DNA of 64,000 bases from the NCBI RefSeq assembly GCF_958295425.1, contig NC_081146.1, positions 27,913,280 to 27,977,279 on the forward strand, given 5' to 3'. The position numbers and the translations under genes are program-made. The DNA comes from Solea solea. Lineage: Eukaryota; Chordata; Actinopteri; Pleuronectiformes; Soleidae. Below the pieces are notes generated by a model. That model had not been told where the DNA came from. It saw only the letters and a list, made by a program, of their open reading frames with translations, and ran no database searches. Of the stretch, positions 37,601 to 61,878 are shown piece by piece; the first letter of the stretch is position 1, and each line of letters opens with the position of its first letter.

Positions 37601-39660
37601 TTTTGAGTGATTTTGGACGACATTCTATACTATGACTTTTTTGAGTGATTTTGGACAACATACTATACTATGACTTTTTTGTCACATTTTGGACGACTGA
37701 CTATGCTATGACTTTTTTGACTGATTTTGGACGACATACTATACTATGACTTTTTTGTCACATTTTGGACGACATACTATACTATGACTTTTTTGACTGA
37801 TTTTGGACGACTGACTATACTATGACTTTTTTGAGTGATTTTGGACGACATTCTTTACTATGACTTTTTTGTCACATTTTGGACGACATACTATACTATG
37901 ACTTTTTTGAGTGATTTTGGACGACATACTATACTATGACTTTTTTGAGTGATTTTGGACGACATACTATACTATGACTTTTTTGAGTGATTTTGGACGA
38001 CATACTATACTATGACTTTTTTGAGTGATTTTGGACGACATACTATACTATGACTTTTTTGAGTGATTTTGAACGACATACTATACTATGACTTTTTTGA
38101 CTGATTATGGACGACATACTATACTATGACTTTTTTGACTGATTTTGAACGACATACTATACTATGACTTTTTTGTCACATTTTGGACGACATACTATAC
38201 TATGACTTTTTTGACTGATTTTGAACGACATACTATACTATGACTTTTTTGACTGATTTTGGACGACATACTATACTATGACTTTTTTGAGTGATATTGG
38301 ACGACATACTTTACTATGACTTTTTTGTCACATTTTGGACGACATACTATACTATGACTTTTTTGAGTGATTTTGGACGACATACTATACTATGACTTTT
38401 TTGACAGATTTTGGACGACATACTATACTATGACATTTTTGACTGATTTTGGACGACATACTATACTATGACTTTTTTGTCACATTTTGGACGACATACT
38501 AAACTATGACTGTTTTGACTGATTTTGGACGACATACTATACTATGACTTTTTTGACTGATTTTGGACGACATACTATACTATGACTTTTTTGAGTGATT
38601 TTGGACGACATTCTTTACTATGACTTTTTTGTCACATTTTGGACGACATACTATACTATGACTTTTTTGAGTGATTTTGGACAACATACTATACTATGAC
38701 TTTTTTGAGTGATTTTGGACGACATACTATACTATGACTTTTTGGAGTGATTTTGGACAACATACTATACTATGACTTTTTTGACTGATTTTGGACGACA
38801 TACTATACTATGACTTTTTTGAGTGATTTTGGACGACATTCTTTACTATGACTTTTTTGTCACATTTTGGACGACATACTATACTATGACTTTTTTGAGT
38901 GATTTTGGACGACATACTATACTATGACTTTTTTGAGTGATTTTGGACGACATACTATACTATGACTTTTTTGAGTGATTTTGGACAACATACTATACTA
39001 TGACTTTTTTGTCACATTTTGGACGACTGACTATACTATGACTTTTTTGACTGATTTTGGACGACATACTATACTATGACTTTTTTGACTGATTTTGGAC
39101 GACTGACTATACTATGACTTTTTTGACTGATTTTGGACGACATTCTTTACTATGACTTTTTTGTCACATTTTGGACGACATACTATACTATGACTTTTTT
39201 GAGTGATTTTGGACGACATACTATACTATGACTTTTTTGTCACATTTTGGACGACATACTATACTATGACTTTTTTGAGTGATATTGGACGACATACTAT
39301 ACTATGACTTTTTTGTCACATTTTGGACGACATACTATACTATGACTTTTTTGACTGATTTTGGACGACATACTAAACTATGACTGTTTTGACTGATTTT
39401 GGACGACATACTATACTATGACTTTTTTGACAGATTTTGGACGACATACTATACTATGACTTTTTTGAGTGATTTTGGACGACATACTATACTATGACTT
39501 TTTTGACTGATTTTGGACGACATACTATACTATGACTTTTTTGAGTGATTTTGGACGACATACTATACTATGACTTTTTTTGTCACATTTTGGATGACAT
39601 ACTATACTATGACTTTTTTGACTGATTTTGGACGACATACTATACTATGACTTTTTTGAC
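31630..39660. repeat. 4,333-bp higher-order tandem duplication of the satellite
   Basis: Rare variants recur at a constant offset of 4,333 bp: tgtctcattttgg/ctctttgaatg (31866 and 36199), tgaacg after gtcacattt (33091 and 37424), ggagtgatt (34411 and 38744) and tggatgacat (35258 and 39591). 4,333 is 114 units plus one base. Copies are nearly identical until about 39.65 kb, where a few units are missing from the second copy. Confidence 0.9.
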
Positions 39661-40424
39661 TGATTTTGGATGACTGACTATACTATGACTTTTTTGAGTG
39701 ATTTTGGACGACATACTATACTATGACTTTTTTGAGTGATTTTGGACGACATTCTATACTATGACTTTTTTGAGTGATTTTGGACAACATACTATACTAT
39801 GACTTTTTTGTCACATTTTGGACGACTGACTATACTATGACTTTTTTGACTGATTTTGGACGACTGACTATACTATGACTTTTTTGAGTGATTTTGGACG
39901 ACATTCTTTACTATGACTTTTTTGTCACATTTTGGACGACATACTATACTATGACTTTTTTGAGTGATTTTGGACGACATACTATACTATGACTTTTTTG
40001 AGTGATTTTGGACGACATACTATACTATGACTTTTTTGAGTGATTTTGGACGACATACTATACTATGACTTTTTTGAGTGATTTTGGACGACATACTATA
40101 CCATGACTTTTTTGACTGATTTTGGACGACATACTATATACTATGACTTTTTTGACTGATTTTGGACGACATACTATACCATGACTTTTTTGAGTGATTT
40201 TGGACGACATACTATACTATGTCTTTTTTGTCACATTTTGGACGACATACTATACTATGACTTTTTTGACTGATTTTGGACGACATACTATACTATGACT
40301 TTTTTGACTGATTTTGGACGACATACTATACTATGACTTTTTTGTCACATTTTGGACGACATACAATACCATAACATTTTTGAGTGATTTTGGACGACAT
40401 ACTATACTATGACTTTTTTATCAC

Positions 40425-40623
40425 TGTGAGCTTTTCCCACTCACTGGGGTTCGGGAAGGACGAGGAGGCGGCGTTGAGGGAGCAAATATACCAGTTTATT
40501 GTCAACTGAAAACAATTAACCAAACAAAACCAAAAGCAGTCAGCTGTGGCTGGCTGTGATGTCAGCGCTCTGCTGCGCTGCGCTGCCCTCACTCTCTGTG
40601 TCTCTGTGTCTCTGGGTCTCTCC

Positions 40624-40667
<44 letters not shown>

Positions 40668-40810
40668 CCGCGTGAGGACCCAGCCTACTGCAAGAGATCA
40701 GAACCAGGTTACAAACATGCTTATATAGCTGACTAATTACCTGATCACCGGCTGAGCCACTCCCTCCTTTCCTCCAGCAGCCGTCGCTCTAACCAAGCCC
40801 CACTGCCACA
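40425..40810 (-). mobile_element. Solo LTR (386 bp) inserted in the satellite
   Basis: Begins TGTGAGC and ends GCCACA on the + strand (TG...CA ends), flanked by a 5-bp target duplication ATCAC (40420-40424 and 40811-40815). On the - strand it has a TATA-like box (gctatataagc, about 40719-40729) and AATAAA (about 40496-40501), the order expected of U3-R-U5. It holds a (CT)n tract at 40628-40662. No internal retroelement genes remain, so it is a solo LTR. A paralogous copy of this array segment (44309-44330) has the uninterrupted site. Confidence 0.88.
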
Positions 40811-41474
40811 ATCACATTTTGGACGACATACTATACTATGACTTTTTTGACTGATATTGAACGACATACTTTACTATGACTTTTTTGACTGATTATGGAC
40901 GACATACTATACTATGACTTTTTTGAGTGATTTTGGACGACAAACTAAACTGTGACTTTTTTGACTGATTTTGGACGACATACTATACTATGACTTTTTT
41001 GACTGATTTTGAACGACATACTTTACTATGACTTTTTTGACTGATTATGGACGACATACTATACTATGACTTTTTTGAGTGATTTTGGACGACAAACTAA
41101 ACTATGACGTTTTTGACTGATTTTGAACGACATACTATACTATGTCTTTTTTGACTGATTATGGACGACATACTATACTATGACTTTTTTGAGTGATTAT
41201 GGACAACATACTATACTATGACTTTTTTGTCACATTTTGGACGACATACTAAACTAGATTTCCGCAATTCCGTGCCGAAATTTCGAGTGTGCCTGCAGTT
41301 CTTGCGGTATGTGTCTTCGCGTGCAGGACTTGTGCTGGTAAAGGATTGAGTGGTACACCCTTTGAAAGAGAATAACTCATAAACCCCTCCCACTCCCTGA
41401 TGCCCCCTCCCCCTTCCGAACACCTGCGTTATAAAATCTAAAAATGTGGATTGAACCTTTAAAAGCATTTAGAC

Positions 41475-42296
41475 AGAGTGGTATTTTGGTGGACTCACCC
41501 TTTAAAAACACCAAGTTTTAGAGGAGATAACAAGACGGATCAGAGAGGACTCAGACGCAGAGACCTTTTAATTGTCTTTATTGGCACTCGTAAACAATTC
41601 TCAAGGCAGGTCCTCTTTACTGAGGAAAAACAAAAGCGTGGCTATGAAAACCTATAACAAATTGCGAGCGCAACGCTCTACAAGAGAAACGTTGTGGAAC
41701 TATAAACGCGGAACAAAAAAATCACCCCGAAGAGGAAACATACTCGGACTAAGGTTATCATGTAAAACTTAAACAGAAAACTCTCCAAACGGAGGAAAAC
41801 ACGGCTCTAAACACTTCAAAACAAAAGCTAACTCAAAAGCACAATCCTAATGATTGGCGATCCTTAACCAACTAAGGATGAGATAAAAACCAAATGCAAT
41901 CTAAATGATTGGATCTAACTAATAAAAGGTAAGTCACAAGCCTAGTGATTGGAGTTCCTAAAAGGCTGTGAAAATTAAACAAAAAATCTCTCCCAAGGAG
42001 GAAAACAAAAGCTATAAATCTTAACTAAGGTATCAGCTAACAGGCTATGATAAGAAAACTTACAAAATAAAGCATCGCTCACCAAGAGGATCAAAAACTT
42101 GAGGATTCTGGGGCTGTGACGAGGCGCTATGGTGATCAGGCATGGACGAAAACACACTGGCACTGAAACAGGGGAACAGGGAGTTTTTATAGTCCACATG
42201 GCTTAATTGTCAGCAGGTGTGTGTAATCAGGGCCGGCAGAGGAGGGGGCGGGGCAAACTGCTGGAGTGACAGGAGAGAGGGAGAGAGAGAGATTCA
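41475..42296 (-). mobile_element. LTR-like nested segment within the 2-kb insertion
   Basis: On the - strand: a GC-box-like tgccccgccccc (about 42247-42258), gactataaaaactc (about 42184-42197), and AATAAA (about 41578-41583) about 600 bp later, followed by gagtcctctctgatccgtct. The layout resembles a retroelement LTR or a compact pol II unit. Boundaries and target duplication are unresolved. There is no long ORF. Confidence 0.4.
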
Positions 42297-43214
42297 CAAT
42301 CCCCTCTGTTTCCCATTCTCACAGAGAAAACAGCATGTTTTAAAGTTGTCATATCTCAAGAACGGTTGATGATAGAGATAAAATTTTTGGTTTGTGAGCG
42401 CCAGGAGGCTTTCAGCAGCTCCCATCTCAAAATTTGTGACAAACGGGCGTGAATTGACAGAGAAATCACAGTTTTAAAATCACCCTCATCTTGATTTTCC
42501 ACAACTCCAAAGCAGACATTTTAACATGGGAGTGAATTGAGACTGTGACCAGAGTTCTCTGTGCTTTGAGGTGATTTTAAGAAAAACTACAAGTCATATG
42601 AACATGACAAACACACACAGGGTTAGACGACAACCATGGCAACATTTTGATGTAAAAATTGTCTCTGTAGGTTGGAAATTGTGGGCAGGAGAAGAGTTTG
42701 TTTAGAAGTTTTTCTGATTATTTTGCTGGATCTTGCTAGAGTGTGTCACTCTAGCTCACACCTAACGACCACACACACACCCATTATAAAATCAGAAAGC
42801 TTTGAAAAAAAGTACAAAACTTAAACTGCGATAGTTCAAAAACCGTAACATGTATCAAAATGTCGACTTAGGTCAGAAAAGTCCCAAGTCTTGTGACCCG
42901 TTTAAACTTCCAACCACGTTTCTACGTTAAAGTATGACGACACTGTGATGCTCCAAAGCGGGCTTGGTTTTTTTCGGTCTCCCATCCACTTCAATGTTAA
43001 TTTTTGTTCAGTTTTTTGTAAATATTATCCCAATGGTTATATGAAAATCTTAGAAAAGTCATAGCACACCATTCCCGGTCAAGGCGCACATTTTGATATA
43101 ACTTGTGTTGGGGGTTTCTCAAAGATGCAGGAGGAGTAGCGTGCCGAAATAACGGGAGGGCGCGAGAATAAAAAGCAGAATAAACGCGCACGATTACAAG
43201 AGATGCCTTGCAGC

Positions 43215-43262
43215 GCAAGGCATTCTAGTGAGAACCCTAGGGTTCTCACTAGAATGCCTTGC
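43215..43262. repeat. Perfect 48-bp palindrome
   Basis: The 24-base arm gcaaggcattctagtgagaa(ccct) is followed at once by its exact reverse complement, with no spacer. It sits at the right end of the 2-kb insertion and would extrude as a cruciform or hairpin. Confidence 0.97.
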
Positions 43263-46200
43263 AGCTGCAGGCACTAACTATGACTTTTTTGTCACATTTT
43301 AGACGACATACTATACTATGACTTTTTTGACTGATTTTGGACGACATACTATACGATGACTTTTTTGAGTGATTTTGGACGACATACTATACTATGACTT
43401 TTTTGTCACATTTTGGACGACATACTATACTATGACTTTTTTGAGTGATTTTGGACGACAGACTATACTATGACTTTTTTGACTACTTATGGACGACATA
43501 CTATACTATGACTTTTTTGAGTGATTATGGACGACATACTATACTATGACTTTTTTGACTGATTTTGGATGACTGACTATACTGTGACTTTTTTGACTGA
43601 TTTTGGACGACATACTATACTATGACTTTTTTGTCACATTTTGGACGACATACTATACTATGACTTTTTTGAGTGATTTTGGACGACATACTATACTATG
43701 ACTTTTTTGAGTGATTTTGGATGACATACTATACTATGACTTTTTTGAGTGATTTTGGATGACATACTATACTATGACTTTTTTGAGTGATTTTGGACAA
43801 CATACTATACTATGACTTTTTTGTCACATTTTGGACGACTGACTATACTATGACTTTTTTGTCACATTTTGGACGACATACTATACTATGACTTTTTTGA
43901 GTGATTTTGGACGACATACTATACTATGACTTTTTTGAGTGATTTTGGACGACATACTATACTATGACTTTTTTGACTGATTTTGGACGACATACTATAC
44001 CATGACTTTTTTGACTGATTTTGGACGACATACTATATACTATGACTTTTTTGACTGATTTTGGACGACATACTATACCATGACTTTTTTGAGTGATTTT
44101 GGACGACATACTATACTATGTCTTTTTTGTCACATTTTGGACGACATACTATACTATGACTTTTTTGACTGATTTTGGACGACATACTATACTATGACTT
44201 TTTTGACTGATTTTGGACGACATACTATACTATGACTTTTTTGTCACATTTTGGACGACATACAATACCATAACATTTTTGAGTGATTTTGGACGACATA
44301 CTATACTATGACTTTTTTATCACATTTTGGACGACATACTATACTATGACTTTTTTGACTGATATTGAACGACATACTTTACTATGACTTTTTTGACTGA
44401 TTATGGACGACATACTATACTATGACTTTTTTGAGTGATTTTGGACGACAAACTAAACTGTGACTTTTTTGACTGATTTTGGACGACATACTATACTATG
44501 ACTTTTTTGACTGATTTTGAACGACATACTTTACTATGACTTTTTTGACTGATTATGGACGACATACTATACTATGACTTTTTTGAGTGATTTTGGACGA
44601 CAAACTAAACTATGACGTTTTTGACTGATTTTGAACGACATACTATACTATGTCTTTTTTGACTGATTATGGACGACATACTATACTATGACTTTTTTGA
44701 GTGATTATGGACAACATACTATACTATGACTTTTTTGTCACATTTTGGACGACATACTAAACTATGACTTTTTTGTCACATTTTAGACGACATACTATAC
44801 TATGACTTTTTTGACTGATTTTGGACGACATACTATACTATGACTTTTTTGAGTGATTTTGGACGACATACTATACTATGACTTTTTTGTCACATTTTGG
44901 ACGACATACTATACTATGACTTTTTTGACTGATTTTGAACGGCATACTTTACTATGACTTTTTTGACTGCTTATGGACGACATACTAACCTATGACTTTT
45001 TTGAGTGATTTTGGACGACAAACTAAACTATGACTTTTTTGACTGATTTTGAACGACATACTATACTATGTCTTTTTTGACTGAATATGGACGACATACT
45101 ATACTATGACTTTTTTGAGTGATTTTGGACAACATACTATACTATGACTTTTTTGTCACATTTTGGACGACATACTATACTATGACTTTTTTGTCACATT
45201 TTGGACGACATACTATACTATGACTTTTTTGTCACATTTTGGACGACATACTATACTATGACTTTTTTGAGTGATTTTGGACGACATACTATACTATGAC
45301 TTTTTTGAGTGATTTTGGACGACATACTATACTATGACTTTTTTGTCACATTTTGGACGACATACAATACTATGACTTTTTTTATCACATTTTGGACGAC
45401 ATACTATACTATGACTTTTTTGTCACATTTTGGACGACAGACTATACTATGACTTTTTTATCACATTTTGGACGACATACTATACTATGACTTTTTTATC
45501 ACATTTTGGACGACATACTATACTATGACTTTTTTGAGTGATTTTGGACGACATACTATACTATGACTTTTTTATCACATTTTGGACGACATACTATACT
45601 ATGACTTTTTTGTCACATTTTGGACGACATACAATACTATGACTTTTTTGAGTGATTTTGGACGACAAACTAAACTGTGACTTTTTTGACTGATTTTGGA
45701 CGACATACTATACTATGACTTTTTTGAGTGATTTTGAACGACATACTTTACTATGACTTTTTTGACTGATTATGGACGACATACTATACTATGACTTTTT
45801 TGAGTGATTTTGGACGACAAACTAAACTATGACTTTTTTGACTGATTTTGAACGACATACTATACTATGTCTTTTTTGACTGATTATGGACCACATACTA
45901 TACTATGACTTTTTTGAGTGATTATGGACAACATACTATACTATGACTTTTTTGTCACATTTTGGACGACATACTAAACTATGACTTTTTTGTCACATTT
46001 TAGACGACATACTATACTATGACTTTTTTGACTGATTTTGGACGACATACTATACTATGACTTTTTTGAGTGATTTTGGACGACATACTATACTATGACT
46101 TTTTTATCACATTTTGGACGACATACTATACTATGACTTTTTTGAGTGATTTTGGACGACATACTATACTATGACTTTTTTATCACATTTTGGACGACAT

Positions 46201-47785
46201 ACTATACTATGACTTTTTTGTCACATTTTGGACGACATACAATACTATGACTTTTTTGAGTGATTTTGGACGACAAACTAAACTGTGACTTTTTTGACTG
46301 ATTTTGGACGACATACTATACTATGACTTTTTTGAGTGATTTTGAACGACATACTTTACTATGACTTTTTTGACTGATTATGGACGACATACTATACTAT
46401 GACTTTTTTGAGTGATTTTGGACGACAAACTAAACTATGACTTTTTTGACTGATTTTGAACGACATACTATACTATGTCTTTTTTGACTGATTATGGACC
46501 ACATACTATACTATGACTTTTTTGAGTGATTATGGACAACATACTATACTATGACTTTTTTGTCACATTTTGGACGACATACTAAACTATGACTTTTTTG
46601 TCACATTTTAGACGACATACTATACTATGACTTTTTTGACTGATTTTGGACGACATACTATACTATGACTTTTTTGAGTGATTTTGGACGACATACTATA
46701 CTATGACTTTTTTGTCACATTTTGGACGACATACAATACCATAACATTTTTGAGTGATTTTGGACGACATACTATACTATGACTTTTTTATCACATTTTG
46801 GACGACATACTATACTATGACTTTTTTGACTGATTTTGAACGGCATACTTTACTATGACTTTTTTGACTGATTATGGACGACATACTATACTATGACTTT
46901 TTTGAGTGATTTTGGACGACAAACTAAACTATGACTTTTTTGACTGATTTTGAACGACATACTATACTATGTCTTTTTTGACTGATTATGGACGACATAC
47001 TATACTATGACTTTCTTGTCACATTTTGGACGACATACTATACTATGACTTTTTTGTCACATTTTGGACGACATACTATACTATGACTTTTTTGAGTGAT
47101 TTTGGACGACATACTATACTATGACTTTTTTGAGTGATTTTGGACGACATACTATACTATGACTTTTTTGTCACATTATGGACGACATACTATACTATGA
47201 CTTTTTTGTCACATTTTGGACGACATACTATACTATGACTTTTTTGTCACATTTTGGAGGACATACTATACTATGACTTTTTTGAGTGATTTTGGACGAC
47301 ATACTATACTATGACTTTTTTGAGTGATTTTGGACGACATACTATACTATGACTTTTTTGTCACATTTTGGACGACATACTATACTATGACTTTTTTGTC
47401 ACATTTTGGACGACATACTATACTATGACTTTTTTGTCACATTTTGGACGACATACTATACTATGACTTTTTTGAGTGATTTTGGACGACATACTATACT
47501 ATGACTTTTTTGAGTGATTTTGGACGACATACTATACTATGACTTTTTTGAGTGATTTTGGACGACATACTATAGTCTGACTTTTTTGACTGATTTTGGA
47601 CGACATACTATACTATGACTTTTCTGTCTCATTTTGGACGACATACTATAGTCTGACTTTTTTGTCACATTTTGGACGACATACTATACTATGACTTTTT
47701 TGACTGATTTTGGACGACATACTATACTATGACTTTTTTGACTGATTTTGGACGACATACGATAATATGACTTTTTTTAGCATGT

Positions 47786-48535
47786 CGTAAACATGTGTTT
47801 ATGAAGGAAAAAGAACATGTTTTCTAGACATTGTGAAAAGTATTTATTGTAGGGTGACTTGAGAGGTAAGAAATATAGGAAACATAACTGTTTATTGTTA
47901 ACCACTTAGAATAAAGCAGAGATATGTGGCATTGACGTAACTGTCGATAATTGTTCAAGAAAAAGAGGAAATCTTGGAGGAAACTAGTACCATGTCCTCA
48001 TTGCTCCTCTCTTACATGAATACAGATGACATCTTCGTTACTGTGGTCTTCATCCTTAGGACCCATAACACAAACATTTAAAAGTGCATCCATACGTTGT
48101 ATTTCTTAAATTATTTGTGAATCAACCTTATATAAATTTCCAGATAATAAGTTAATACAACACAATGTAAAAAACAACAACAAACAAACTGGTGAAAAAC
48201 AGTGTTAACAGAAACATCTCAGATATATAAACCAACCCAAAAGTTTATTTTCAACACCTATGACAAACATTGAATTGCATTATATAGTGAAGCTGCTCTG
48301 CTGTTGCAGTGTGGCAGTGTCCTCTCCATGATGTAGTTGTGCATTATAATCAAGTAATGGTCAACACGACTGTAACGCTGCACTATGACCAGCAGAGGGG
48401 GGTCTGCCATAACCAGTGAAATGTCCCAGTAACAAGATGCTCAGTTTGCACACTGGTGTAAAAAGCTGGTCCGGTGGTGAACTGTGCTGCCACTGAAGCA
48501 TCACTCCTCCATGTAACAGCCTCATGTGCAAGATG
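47786..48535 (-). other. phldb3: phldb3 3' UTR region
   Basis: Lies between the phldb3 stop and the satellite edge. AATAAA on the - strand occurs at 48244-48249, 47891-47896 and 47843-47848. The first gives a 3' UTR of about 300 nt. No other gene is seen. Confidence 0.6.
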
Positions 48536-61503
<12,968 letters not shown>

Positions 61504-61845
61504 GAGAGGGAGGGTGTGGCTCACTTTAGTGAATAATATGTGTAATCTAATCTGCTGCACGGTCTAAGGCATAACAGTGATCAGGTGACACTGCAGCGAG
61601 GGGATTACGGTGTGAGGTTCTGACCTTCGGGTCATTTTCTCACCTAACCTGGGTTCAGTTGGAGGTTCAACATTCAGCCGCTTTCACACTTTAGTGAAAC
61701 AAACCAAACCTTTTGAATAACGTGTTCCTCTCCTCGCCTGAGGCGGCGCTGCATCAACAATGACTGAAGGAGACGACGAGACAAACAATGAAGAGGAAAA
61801 GTGTCTCATCTGTTGGTGAATGTTTCCTCCATCAGATGCATCATC

Positions 61846-61878
<33 letters not shown>

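Larger units (their letters stand above)
41257..43275. mobile_element. 2,019-bp insertion with palindromic end, unclassified
   Basis: Interrupts the satellite between 5-bp duplications AACTA (41252-41256 and 43276-43280). The uninterrupted site is seen at about 44757-44765. Ends read gatttccgc... and ...gcaggcact. The right end carries a perfect 48-bp palindrome (43215-43262) with further imperfect pairing outside. Sequence such as tcatatctcaagaacggttg (about 42350-42370) is familiar from fish repeats, but I cannot name the family. No transposase ORF is visible, so it is non-autonomous or decayed. It contains an LTR-like sub-segment (about 41475-42296). Confidence 0.75.
31102..47785. repeat. 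38-bp satellite array with higher-order structure
   Basis: About 14.3 kb of array sequence (16.7 kb with insertions), roughly 375 copies of a 38-bp unit: a variable 6-8 base head, then attttggacgacatacta and tactatgactttttt. Heads fall into four classes: gactga, gagtga, gacaga and gtcaca. Other variants include ctaaact, attcttt, gactgacta and aaactaaac. Class order repeats: 31.6-35.9 kb recurs 4,333 bp downstream, and 45.1-46.7 kb contains a 608-bp (16-unit) repeat. The array has no coding potential on either strand. It lies exactly between the converging 3' ends of gramd1a and phldb3. Confidence 0.98.

Noticed and set aside
40407..40728. Small frames inside the 386-bp element
   Set aside because: They fall within a solo LTR and its (CT)n tract; no retroviral-type protein motif is present.
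31102..47785. CRISPR-like array (regular 38-bp repeat)
   Set aside because: No unique spacers: the units are head-to-tail copies with point variants, in eukaryotic gene context.
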